NCBI RefSeq assembly: GCF_020085105.1
Contig: NC_058065.1
Location: forward strand, 4,447,718 to 4,511,717
Reading direction: 5' to 3'
DNA: 64,000 bases
DNA from: Siniperca chuatsi
Taxonomy: Eukaryota > Chordata > Actinopteri > Centrarchiformes > Sinipercidae
In this document: positions 12,501 to 58,885 of the stretch, piece after piece
Layout of the letters: each line of letters opens with the position of its first letter
How positions within the stretch are numbered: the stretch's first letter is position 1
The notes under the pieces: model-generated
Seen by the model: the letters and a program-made list of their open reading frames with translations, nothing else
What the model was told of the DNA's origin: nothing
Databases searched by the model: none
Program-made: the position numbers and the translations under genes

Positions 12501-14554
12501 CGTGCGTAGCCTCCAAAGCTATGTCGTAACTCATTAATGCACAACTAAAAATACAGTTTTAATCCACCTTAAAATGTTTCCAGTGCAGTAATAATTGAAT
12601 TGACGCTGCTTTTCTGGTAGGTTTTAATGTACCCACTTTCTCCTGAGTTCGACCACCTCTCTGCTGCTCTATGTCCTTTCTCCCTGTCTGTCTGTCTGTC
12701 TGTCTCTTTCTTGTTGCTGTGAACAATACATGCGAAAAGGCCAAAGACGTAATCTTAAAAAAGATCAGCCTGCAGTAAAAGGTTACAGATTAGCAGGTAT
12801 CTTATGTAATTTGGACATGGTAGTTCTTGCGAGTCAGGAAATGGTGGCGAGTGATGGGCAGTAAAATTTGTGCTTTCACATTAGCAAGGTGGCAGATTTA
12901 GGGAGTGTTGCTTTGCCAAAGGTTGAGATGAAAACATTTGGCTAAGGCACCTATGTAATTTTTAATCAGAATGTCTTTGATTTGACTCTGGTCCAGGACT
13001 TTTCCTGCACATTACTCCCCTCTCTTTGTATCCTTCCTGTCTCTGATTTGAGCAAACAAAAAAGACAAAATACCAAATAGAAACCTTTTAAAAATGGAGG
13101 TTAAACATTTGTCACATCTGGAGACATCCTCAAACAGCTACTCTGCACTAAGCTCTTGTTAGAAAAATAGGTTTTTTTCCTCCAATGTGAACACAACAAT
13201 AGAAATTATGTTTTCTCTGTTACCTCTGCATTTTCCAACCATGGAGTTCTGGGAAATGAGATATTAATGATGTGGTGGTTTCTCTGATATGGCGCTACGC
13301 ACCTCTCCTGAGAAGATGAGGTGCGACTGTTGCTGCTGCGTATTTCCAGATAAACAGCATACGTTTAACTGCTGCCTCATTTTTACTGTGCCACGGGTAG
13401 CACTACCCTCCTTACCTTTCTTCCTCTGTGGTAGTGTCACTGGGTTTGGTCTCAGCAGCTCACGGGGCAGTTATGAGTCAGCAGCACCGGCGGCTGAGAG
13501 GAGGCTTTGCATGGAGCTCTATCACTCACACACTAATTCAGCCCGATTTACCAGCTTTGATGGGCTTCTACCAGTGTTTGAAATTCACTTTCTGAGAGAG
13601 GGGGAAAGACTACCAATATTACTGCGTAAAAATTAAATTCATTTCTTTGTTGTCCATCCAAAGTGTCATATTTTGATGATATAATATTTCTTTATGACAC
13701 AATTCAGATGTCTGAATTGGTTATATCAAGTTTTATACTAAACCTGCAATATATGTACCATGAGATGAAGCATTTTAATGTTGTATGCAGTGACATCCTG
13801 AGCTGATCTGTAACATCAGTATTTGGGCCAATTTAAGACGATTTGTAATTGATCAGGCTTGGCTGTATAAAGCCTCGTCTGGTCCTGATCTTTTAGTTTA
13901 TTGTAAAACGTCTGTGGGTATGCCAAAAAGCACCCCGTTGCACTCAGAACAGTAGAAGCTATTCCTAAGCAGGCGTTCAGACCGAAAACAGCCGTGCGTT
14001 AAAACAACGTAAGGGGCTGCGTTGGTGGGGGTGTGTTGCTTCAGGCACTGGTGAGACAGTGAAATATGATCCAAGAAGTCCTTCTTTGTGCGACAGTAAT
14101 AATCATCTGTGCGAAACAGTGCGCTGAAGACAGTTATATGGATTAAACAAAACTTCAAGGAACGGTTCTAGCCCTAGCTGTATCTAACAGTTATTTTCAT
14201 TATCGATTAATCTGCCAGAATGTGCGGTGGCCAGCCAGTATCAAGATTGGAAATAATGAAGGGATTTCATTTTTGGATGTTTTTGCTAGACAATGTTTTT
14301 GTGACCTTGTAACCATATTTAATTGTAGTTGACCGGTATCTCAGTCATTGTAGTAAAACATTTAAAAATAGCTTTTCCAACAATAACAAGCCTTTTGCCT
14401 TTCAATAGAAGAATGGAAAATTGAAGTGGCTATTATACCATTTATGTCTTCCATTCCTAGAGCAGGATAAATTGTGGACTTTTACTTATGGAAAGAAAAT
14501 GGATCGCATTGACCATTAGTTCACGTGCATTCCTCTTCTCTTCTGCCCTCACAG
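9561..14554 (+). other. mbd5: mbd5 5' intron region, mostly unassigned
   Basis: About 5 kb between the CpG-rich promoter and the first candidate downstream 5' UTR exon. It holds a (CTGT)5 microsatellite at 12684-12705 and a palindrome-rich patch at about 12365-12535, including AAAAATGTA GT TACATTTTT, that looks like a small repeat. Open frames here, the longest near 13289-13636, show no protein family motif. Confidence 0.45.
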
Positions 14555-14659
14555 GAACCATGGGAATACCACTACCCAACTGCGTTTGGGAACCAATATG
14601 TTGAAGACATTTTACTTGTCCGACTGAGGGACTATATTCTGGGTGGCAAAAGACAAATG
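14555..14659 (+). other. mbd5: Candidate mbd5 5' UTR exon with uORF
   Basis: A strong acceptor (CTCTTCTGCCCTCACAG) at 14554 and a good donor (ATG followed by GTAAAG) at 14660 bracket 105 bases. Inside, an ATG in a CCATGG context (14560) opens a 14-codon upstream reading frame that ends at 14604. A second possible exon starts after the acceptor at 14732 and runs into the start-codon exon. It carries two more short uORFs, at 14753 and about 14779. The exon status is inferred from splice signals only. Confidence 0.4.
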
Positions 14660-15061
14660 GTAAAGAATTAATAATAAAAGACTTTCCTGTGAAAGCACAC
14701 CGTATGCCGACTCCTGATCCTCAGTTTTTCAGCTAGCATCTTCCCGAGTCGGATGGCTCTGAATGACAAGATGCAGTAATGGAAGTCCACGCACCATTCA
14801 GCACTGTAGCCATGAAGCAGCTCAAAGGGTAGGGTCTGCTGTGAGTTCGCCTCACCTTACCCGACCACCCACCCATCAGCTCCACCTGAGAGCCTACGTC
14901 CTACGTTGAAGCATAAACCTGCAGCTTGCCTAATCTCCCCAACCCTCCCACCACCTCCTCCACCACGGCTTTGGAAGACAAACATGACGTGCATTGCGAA
15001 GACACTGGTTGATGTCTGATATATATACCTCTGAGGTGTCGAGCATAAAACCAGTGGAGCA

Positions 15062-33400
<18,339 letters not shown>

Positions 33401-36400
33401 CATTGAATGTGTCGGCCCAAGAACGTCCTCAAAGCCTTCGGAAACTTCGTCCGTTCAGCCTTGATGCGATCTGAGCTCTCTAACAGGTGCTACACATGGA
33501 CTTTCAGTGGTACATCGATGTTCCATGATATCGACTTGACTTAATGACTGACCACAAAAGGTGCTGGAAATTCCAATCACCAATACAGTTTTAACTGTAG
33601 GAACAAAAAAGAAAAAATTGAGAAAACGTCAAAAACGGTTGCAATTTGTCTACAGCTCACTGAATTAACTATTTTTTTCTAGTATAAGATAGTAAAACAA
33701 ACAAAAAAAAGCTACAAGCATTACCTTACATATTTAAGAAAAATAGACAGTCCAAATATTTCTGATACATTTTCAATATGTATATAGATAATCCTGAAAT
33801 TTCATGCTATTAAGAATTGTATGTAAATATTGTACAATGTCATGTACAAGCATACCTAATGCACATTTTATCTTTTATTGTACAAAAACAAAGCAGAAGT
33901 GTACCAATGTCTTGGTTTCTATTCAGAAATGCGGTTGCATACGGCCGCATGCATAGGATAAATAAGAATACATCCTAAAGCTTTTATATGATGAACTGTA
34001 AGACGTGCTGTTTTTTTTGTTTGTTTTTTTTTGTAAGGGAACAGCAGCAGAACAGGCATGAGTATATGAGTTCTCCATTACAGAAGTCACTTCACACCAG
34101 TTAAGTGTTAATTTGTTGTGGGAAAAAAAAGATTTTAAAAAAACCAGAATGAACTTTACCAGCAGAAAGTGTTCAGTGTTCCCCTAAGCAGGCGGGAAAT
34201 GACCACCGGCCGGACAAGTGTTGGTAAATCTTCATCTGCATTTCACCAGTCACTTTGACAGGAAAATCATGATATTTGGAGATCCAGCTTTGTGCTAAAA
34301 AGTCTGGTTGGCAGGTGATTTTTTTTTGGGGGGGGGTTACCAATCATCGTAACTGGCAGACAAAGTTGGTTACCTGCCGTTTTTAGAAGGAAAAATCCAC
34401 CCTCGGGCACTTTTACCTTTACTCTTGCATTCTGGTCTGTTTCCTGCTTCTTTGGATGTAGAAATTGGTGTCAGTACCTCATCTATGGTTTTCCTCTTTT
34501 ATTATAGTTTAAGGCCACACTCTTTCAAAGACTTGATAACAAAATGTTTTTTTTTTAGTTTGAAGTCACAAAAACTGAAGCTGGAAATACTGTAACTTAA
34601 CATGGCGTCATGTTAACATTTGGCAAGTTATAAAACATTGAAAATGAAGTGAACACTGAATGCAACTACTAAGAGTGTTTTTGGGTGGATTTTTCCTTCA
34701 ACTACAACCAAGAATCACAGGCTGCATTGATGAATTATGTCATTTGGTTGTTGTGATTATGTTCTCGTGCTCGTTTGTACAGTGATTTTTCCATGACTGT
34801 AGTCGTTTTTGCCACAACTATAGCTTTAGGTAGAGTAACCAACCTCAGAGGCAGAGTCTAGATTATCATGAGGAACACTAACTCAGTTTTCAAGAGCAGT
34901 GAAAGCATTTCTCGCATTTAGGGGCCTTGTGTTTTACTTTGTTTTTGTTTTTCTTATTGATGTAAATTATTTATGTACAGTACTCCATATTTATTTTAAG
35001 CTTTACAAATATGCTAGATGGCAATAATACTACCAAGAGTTGAGAACTCAAGCCTTATATGTGTATATGTATGTTTTTTGTTTCTGTTTTTTCAACAGTG
35101 AATAGATCATGTATTCAGAAGTCCATTACAGAGGTCATGTTCCCTTTTTATTTAAGAAGTGACCATTACAGATAACACTTTTTTTTTTTTTTTTTTACAG
35201 TGAGGCTTTCTGGTCTACTTGTTTTTGTTACAGATTGTGTCATGGATTTCTTAGTTAAAGGAAAAAAATGTAGTAACGTCTGCTTACAAGACCATACTAT
35301 TTATGAATGTGCAAATCCGAAAAGGCAGACAGCATTTATGTTGCTAATAAATGCAGTTTTAACACTACTAGCTATGAAAGTTTGAAGCCGCAAAGTAAAA
35401 TCATCACTTGATCAGTCTTAAAATCGACAGTGATGCACAGTATTGGGAACTCTGGATCAACTCGTGTGAAACAGAGGTGAAACACACGCATGCACACAGC
35501 TGCTCCTCCAGATCAAAACCAACCAACAACACCCTGAAATCACTACAGAATTATCAAGTGCAATATACCAATCAATGGCAAAGATCAACTGCTTAGAAAC
35601 ACTACATCTCTGATTGTTTGAAAACCTTTTCTTTTGTAGACACCGTCAACAACTTGGACTGTAATTTGTTGCCTGTTTTCAAAATGTCAACATCTCCACT
35701 GACGTGCACATGCTCAAAAAAATAACTTTGTGTTTTATAGGTAACAGTATTCATCGTTTTCAGATGTCATAACCTAAGAACCATGAAGTAGTAATTTATT
35801 TGTAGCGTTACGTTTTACATACAACGGTTACTCCCAGGCGCAAATTTCATTTTAATTTAATTTGTACTGAGGTAATCCACCCTTATTAAAATATCTGATG
35901 CACACACTAAACCTCTAGATATAAAGTTTTACTAAAATGCCATTAGTGTAACTTTTCAGTCAAAATGATCTGCATCTATAGCAAGAAACCCAACTATTAC
36001 AAATGTTTCTGATGATAACCTTAAAACCAAATAATACACTACTTTTGTAAAGAGATTCTTTTCTTTCTCACTCAGTAAAACATGAAAACACTACCATTAA
36101 AACATATCCATAACTTTTGGATGTGCACGCAAGTTTTATAACGCCAGAGGAGGCGAGGAGTCCCACAACTTGTACTTAGTTTTATGTACTTAGTCTATAT
36201 CCTAAACGAGGAGCCTCAAAGTCAAACTATGAATTACAGCCAAGTAAACGATTTCAACAGATCTTATTTTTGTTCATGTGTACACACTTTTAAAAACCTT
36301 AAACTTAAGTTGTACTGTATTTTCTAATGAGATCTCACTTATTTGAAAACATTTCTCACCTTTTTTGTCGTGTGCACACTGAAAAACTCAGGACATTTTG

Positions 36401-36977
36401 AAAACCCCCTGAATTTGTAACAACAAAGCCTTGTGACGTCACAAAATATCAGTATTTAAAGATAAATATCAGACATTGTTATCAGCTTTTAAACACATCC
36501 ATAGGGTGCATCCTTATGTCCAACCTGTTTGAGGACACAATTTCCCCAAAACTTTCAAGTCACCTTTATGGCAACGCAGGCAGTACCTGTGTTAAAATAT
36601 CTACTTAAAAACCTGGAAAAGCTAAAGAACTTGTTTTAAAATATCCATCGTTTTCAAAATGGCCCTATTTTTTCAGTGTCCACACTTTTAAGAACCTCAG
36701 AGTTGAGTTTTTACTGTAATCTGTGGCAAGGAAATCCTCCGGCCGTTTTCAAAATGTGACGTTCGGTGTCGAGAACACATGAGCTCTTTCGGTAAAGTTC
36801 ATTCTGCCCCCCCCGCCCTGTTTTTTGTGCAATGACATGCAGGAACCCGGTCTCATGTTGGGAACCCATGTGTTATGGATCTGTTATCAGTTTCATGTTA
36901 TTTGTGGTCAAGAGTTCAAAGCATCTTTGTGTTTTGAGATGGTCTGTGCAGTCTATTTTTTTCCTCCTCCCGCCTGT

Positions 36978-37014
<37 letters not shown>

Positions 37015-37430
37015 GAGGCGTGAGTGTGATTTTTAATTTTTTCTTTCTTTTTTTTTTCTTCTGGTGAACTTGTTTGTTTTCTGCTCTTTGAATCTCATTT
37101 CCCACCCTTTCGTTGTCAGTATTTTATTTTTTCAACTTGTAATTAAGTATATATTTTCTCACTAATATATACTTTACAAAAAATAGACTTGCGTGAAGTA
37201 TGATGTGCACTTGATTGCTCTTGTTTCTTTTTCTTTTTGATTTAATGTGGGCTAGGGATAGTTTGTCAGAGTCCATTATTTTGAGATTGTTTGGACTTTT
37301 TTTAATGGTTTGATGTAAGCAGCATTTTTTTGTAAATATTGTGAAACATTACAGGTCATGCAGTGATGTAACATTTTGAACAATGTTGCACAGATGTTTA
37401 AGATATTAAAAACATGGTCACTCTTACTTG
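33401..37430 (+). other. mbd5: mbd5 3' UTR (about 4 kb)
   Basis: Extends from the stop codon to the polyadenylation signal at 37405-37410. It contains three Pumilio-type TGTANATA motifs (33779-33786, 33822-33829, 37331-37338), poly(T) runs including 18 T at 35179-35196, a possible proximal AATAAA at 35346-35351, and a (TG)17 tract at 36980-37013. No competing coding exon was recognised. The extent is inferred from the signal; an alternative short 3' UTR ending near 35370 is possible. Confidence 0.6.
37405..37410 (+). terminator. mbd5: mbd5 distal polyadenylation signal ATTAAA
   Basis: ATTAAA is followed about 30 bases later by the GT-rich TGTGTGGCGTGT, the usual downstream element. This gives a likely cleavage site near 37430. 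Confidence 0.55.
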
Positions 37431-37868
37431 AATAATCTGGTGTGTGGCGTGTATTTATGCTCCCCGTTTATTTTTCTCTCTCATTGTTTCTTATTTTATT
37501 ATTCTAACATTAAAAACCAGGTTTATTGAGTTAAAAACGTGATTAATCACGACTCACCAAAGTGTAGAGTTAAAAAACATGGATAATTTTAACACCAGTG
37601 TTTCTTGTTGCACACTGACCTCTAGTGGGCAAATAGGAGAGCACACTTCTCAATTATTACTGCTGAAAGTATAATTCAGAATACTCCACCTGGGAATATG
37701 GAGAATAAAAGAATAAAAAGATGAGATAATGGTTGGAAATGTGACATAAATACACACCATAAGATATTATTTAATGAACAGATTACTGGATAGATGGATA
37801 ATGAGCTGTACAATGGGCAAAATTCACAAAATGAAACACTGGCTGAAAAAAATATTTCACCGCTAGGT

Positions 37869-38103
37869 CCGTTTAGTAGCTGTTCTGGAGCTCTCATCTA
37901 TATTACATGATCTTCTTCAGGAGATAAAGTTTGCCCGCTTACAATATAGACGTTCACTTTCTTTATTTTTCCAAAGCCTTTTCGTCAATATTGGCTTAAG
38001 ATTTTTTGGGGGGGGTCAATATTCCTTCTTCAATTGGGCAAACCCCATCACCTGATGAAGATCATGTGATATGATGGAAAGCACCAGAACAGCTGCTAAA
38101 TGG
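37869..38103. mobile_element. Foldback (MITE-like) element between mbd5 and kif5c
   Basis: Two arms of about 69 bp, 37869-37937 and 38035-38103, are inverted copies at roughly three quarters identity. Shared blocks include AGCTGTTCTGG, CATGATCTTC and GTTTGCCC. The central loop is about 97 bp and ends in a T/G-rich run. Nothing coding is seen. This resembles a dispersed teleost repeat. Confidence 0.65.
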
Positions 38104-38177
38104 ATGTTGTGGTGAGAGTGTTTTGTTTTCTAGGTTAAGAATGAACTTTGAACCTCAAAAAGAAACGTGACAGACAC

Positions 38178-38200
38178 TTTTTTTTTTTTTTTTTTTTTTT
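38178..38200. repeat. Poly(T) tract, 23 bases
   Basis: An uninterrupted T run in the mbd5-kif5c intergenic region. It could be the poly(A) tail of an old retroposed sequence on the minus strand, but no recognisable body was found beside it. Confidence 0.9.
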
Positions 38201-38819
38201 AGCTTGCCTGCAATGTTAACTAACATTAATGACTAGCCTTACTGTGTTAGCCTAGCTTAACGCTATATCAAAGCGAGACAGAAGTCCTAGACTAAAAAAT
38301 GCTAAAGATTTTACAGAAGCAAATTTACAAAAGAGGCTTTTTGCGGCAGTTTAATGTGATACATGACAAAATTTGGTTTCCCTCTTTTTTTTTATGTCTG
38401 AATTGGCATGTAAGATATGTACTGAAAGCTTGTTGCTAGCTAGATTATTAGCCGTTTAGCTTATTTAGCTAGCACTGTCATTTGCAGGAAATGGCCGCTG
38501 TAAAAGGAAATGCGCTTTTTGTTTTTTAAATGTTGTTTTGTGTGATTTATATGTAACAAGTACAGTTGTTATAGTCTAAAAGGAAAATATAGGCTATCAT
38601 CCAAATCGACTAATTCAGCATTTATTGCCATTTTCACCTGCGATGGCCTACCTCGCCTAAAATATTATTGTGATATGAGTCCTTGTCACTTTTATTTATA
38701 TATATCTTATTATATTAAAATGTGCAAATGTAGGCTACAACAAAACTGCAGTTCTGGGGGAAATATATGACAATAAACAAGGCCTTGTCCTACAGTAAAC
38801 CCACTATTGGTAGGCTACT

Positions 38820-39185
38820 GTTGAACCAGTTAATTTTCTTTTACTTTAGGATACTAAGTCATAAAAGTCATCTTAGCGTCAAAATATACATAAAGTACCA
38901 TTATGCAGAATGGTCCATTTCAGAATAATGTTATATATTATTGGACTATAATTGGGTAAGCATCTCTTTAACGTTGCAGCTGGTTGGGTGGAGCTAATTT
39001 TAAAGATAGGCTACTGCTGGGTAGCTTGATCTGTAATATTACATGATCAGTTTATTAGTTTATTTTTGTATAAATAAACTGAATCTGCAAAATAGTTAGC
39101 TGTCAGAAAAATGTAGTAGAGTAAAAAGTAGAATATTTAGGCCACTGCAGTGGAATAGAAGTATAAAGTAGCGTAAATCAATAAT
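38820..39185. mobile_element. Fragment of the 'TTACTTAAGTAAAAG' repeat family
   Basis: It carries CATTATGCAGAATGG, TTTCAGAATAATGTTATATATTATTGGA and GGTGGAGCTAATTTTA in order, ending in AGAAGTATAAAGTAGCGTAAA. Parts of it match the longer copies at 46250-47335 and 55514-56136 in the kif5c introns. Both ends appear truncated. Confidence 0.6.
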
Positions 39186-39259
39186 GAAACCCTTATTTGT
39201 AGGCCTACTTACTTTCTACCTGTTGTAGTAGATTACAGATTTATACGGATTCATAAGAA

Positions 39260-39881
39260 ATGAATGCAGGTTTTGTGTGCAGCTTTCAGGTGGCGGTGCT
39301 GATGCAGGGTAATACGGGCGCGCGCCTGGGCATCGTGCCGGGCGCGCGCCCGTATTGCGAGTCAGGACTATGCGGCTGTCTCTGCGCATCCTCTGCAAAC
39401 CGGACAGCACCCTCCGAGTCTGCCCCCGCCGGTAGGACACACACAAACACACATCGGTCCACTTTCTGCACGACTGTCGGTGTCACCGCTGCGGAGGGAA
39501 GCCTGCACACCGATGACTTGGCTCCTCACCTGAACACAGCGCTGCGGTTGATCTGGTTTGGCCATGGCGCAGCCGAGGAAACACGGAAATATTCGGCTTG
39601 GATGAAGGACGCGTTGCGCATCGGATAAACCAGGAAGCCCGACGTTTTACCCCCTTGAAAACGGTTTGGTTGCCATCAATTATTTGAGTCTTTGTTTTAG
39701 TAAATTCTGAACTCTCAGTTGGCCCGGGACGCAGGGATAACCAACAAGGCCTCGACGGAGGTCCCTGAACCTCACTTTGGGCAACACTCTCCCTAAAATA
39801 GACTGATCCGTGGCCTGTTGTTTGTTTATTTTTCTTTGTAGCCGCATTATTTGGAGAGGCGGTGGAAACAGTGCTGCAGAC
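39260..39881 (+). promoter_or_regulatory. kif5c: kif5c CpG-rich promoter and 5' leader region
   Basis: CpG-dense sequence begins near 39290. A donor-like CCG/GTAGGA at 39432 and a clear acceptor (TTTATTTTTCTTTGTAG) at 39841 suggest a non-coding exon 1 spliced to the start exon, whose 5' UTR would be 39842-39881. Several short upstream ATG frames (for example 39564 and 39602) would fall in the intron if this model holds. No TATA box is evident. Confidence 0.45.
39311..39356. repeat. GC-rich perfect inverted repeat upstream of kif5c
   Basis: Arm AATACGGGCGCGCGCC (39311-39326) and its exact reverse complement (39341-39356) are separated by a 14-base spacer. It lies within a CpG-rich segment about 0.55 kb before the kif5c start codon, so it is either promoter DNA or part of a 5' leader. 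Confidence 0.9.
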
Positions 39882-56535
<16,654 letters not shown>

Positions 56536-57354
56536 AACCACAGCTGCAAGTTAAACCTGTGAGTACTGAATTTATGGTCCACTTGGTATCTGATAAAGGT
56601 ATTTAAAAGCATTTTTATATCAGGATTGCCTCTAAATATGTATACATGTTCACATTTTCTTTTTATCGGTTTCCAATTCCCTGTAAAAGTGTTTTTAAAA
56701 ACAGAAACTGGAGGGAAAAAACAGACGCAACATGTGCCGTAATCTCATTAAAACTAAAGCTTTGTTTCTTCCTTCAGACAGACCGTAAACAACTCGACGC
56801 ATGCCCACCGCCCCATCTGGAACCACAAGCCCCGCCCCTCCTGTTGGATCACCAATGGGAGGCCATCACGACAGACTGTCACCGCTCAGAGAAGCAACAT
56901 CCATACATCTATAGTGTATATACCGATATGAGACGTAAACATGTTTAATTTGCTGAATGTAGATATCAGAGGCCTCATTTAGAAAATGTTATGCTTTTAG
57001 AAAAAAACTGATCAATCTGTGATTCTCCTGATTATAGATTGTTTTATTTATATTCATAATTATGCAACAGAGTAAAGCGTAACATTTATAAATGAGGCCC
57101 TGAGTTTCTTTCTGAAGGATTAACCTATAAATTTAAAACGGTGAAAATCGAGATCACCTGCACTGAAGTTTTGCGGGTGACTTTTTGCGTTGTTTCCGTT
57201 TTACGATAGCGACTTTAAGTTTGTACGGTTTTCCAAAGCTTGAAGAGCCAGGCAGAAAAGGCAGACCTGTAGTTTTATAATTTAATCTTAAACCAGCATT
57301 CATTCATTTAAACCAATAGACATTTTGGGAAACATGTTTATTCACTTTCTTGCT

Positions 57355-57424
57355 GAGAGTTAGATGAGAAGATTGATACCACTCACAGAGAAGAGAATGG
57401 TATCAATCTTCTCATCCAACTCTC
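57355..57424. repeat. 30-bp-arm inverted repeat in kif5c 3' UTR
   Basis: Arms 57355-57384 and 57395-57424 are inverted copies with 28 of 30 matches (core GATGAGAAGATTGATACCA) and a 10-base loop. Weaker complementarity extends outward (CATTTTG near 57321, CAAAATG near 57442). The sequence resembles the end of a dispersed teleost repeat. Confidence 0.85.
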
Positions 57425-58857
57425 GGCAAAAGAGCATTTCTCAAAATGTCTCACTATTCTTTTAAGAATGTCCTGGGGTTTTTTTTAACCGTCAGCTACA
57501 GCTAGAGTTGAGGTGGAAATGAAATTCAAACAAAAACACTCTTTTAGCAAAAACATATTGACACAGCTTGTTAAATTATGTGTTAGTGTCCCCCCCACTG
57601 AATGTCCCTGGTTGCATTTCTGTACTAATACCTTGTGTTGTCTGTGGAGTTGTTGTCACTTTGACATTTTCCCAGTTACGTTCACATTTAATTAAACTGG
57701 GTTTGACTGAAGACTGTAGGCCCTGAAATTCAGAAATGGAATCATGTTTAAAGAAAAGGACATTTGATTTATTTTCAGCTGTTGTTTTTTTAAATTGAGT
57801 CCCAAATTATAGCTGAATATTCTAACAGTTGCTGTAAAGTCGAAATTTTTTTCGGATTTGTTATTGACTGTATCGTACTGTACTCCTGCAGGGACACTGA
57901 CCAGCCAATCAGGCGCTCCCAGGACTCAGACAGTACTGCGGTCTGGTTTGTTATGTTATCGTAGAAGACTACAGCAGGGAAAGGAAGAGGGACATTTTTC
58001 TAAAATCTCCTTTCAAATCTTTAATATTTCTGGGGGAAGAGTCTTGTAATGTTCTGCACTCACTCTGTAAAGCTCCTGATCAGCCAATCAGAGATCTTAA
58101 AAACACGGCGATTATGACAGACCAATGAATTTTCCTCCAAAAACACTAAGAAGAAAAAATATAAAATAATTTAATCCCGAACAATCCTTGAAAAGTCTGT
58201 TTTTCACTCTGCCACACCTTGTGCCTTTAGAAACACCCGAATCCCCAGAATAACAGACTTCCACTCAGTTACCTTCAGAATTATAAATTTAACTTTTCAC
58301 AGATAAAAACACCTTGCAAGGTTTTGCAGAATAACTTCCTGTTTAAAAATTGAAAGCAAAAGATTGTAATCGATGAGACGCCTTTACCCTCTAAGATATA
58401 TTAGATGTCTGGCCTGCTGTCCTTCGTGCTGCCAGTTTAGCATGTTTTTGAATGCACAATATTATCTCGGATACTTTTAGTTGCTGAGAGCGCTGATACA
58501 CAGGGCAACTTTTTAGGCAACAGAGCGTCAGGATTGTTGCTTTCATTGCCCCGGATGTTGCCAGAGAATATCACAACTCTGAGCCCGATTAGCAGCTTCT
58601 TTATTTGATGTTTACTCATTTGATTGTGGCTGTTTTCAGCGAGCAGGACGGCTGCAGTCACGCTGTACATGGCAAATAAATTAATGTGCATGGACAAGAG
58701 CTTGTGTTAAAGGCATGCTCAGGGAGAGCAAACTGAGGATATTTGTATACACCTCATGATGTACATTTTGAGTTTGGAAAATGTTATATTTAGTTCCTTT
58801 TGTTTTGGCTGTGGCATCATATCTCTGAATGTATCTACAGCTGACGCAATTAAAGCT

Positions 58858-58863
58858 AATAAA
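58858..58863 (+). terminator. kif5c: kif5c polyadenylation signal AATAAA
   Basis: AATAAA followed by a T-rich stretch, 2.3 kb after the stop codon. It is the best-placed signal before the convergent pkp4 gene. Confidence 0.55.
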
Positions 58864-58885
58864 GATATATCTGTTTAACTTTCAT

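Larger units (their letters stand above)
56536..58885 (+). other. kif5c: kif5c 3' UTR, probably with one intron
   Basis: A consensus donor (CCT followed by GTGAGT) lies 23 bases after the stop codon at 56559, and an acceptor (TTCTTCCTTCAG) ends at 56777. This suggests a 3' UTR intron, as in other KIF5 genes. The distance is short enough to avoid nonsense-mediated decay. AATAAA at 58858-58863 is a good polyadenylation signal. A long inverted repeat (57355-57424) lies inside. No further coding exon was recognised. Confidence 0.6.

Noticed and set aside
13289-13636. A 115-codon frame in the mbd5 5' intron
   Set aside because: No recognisable protein family and no splice-site support.
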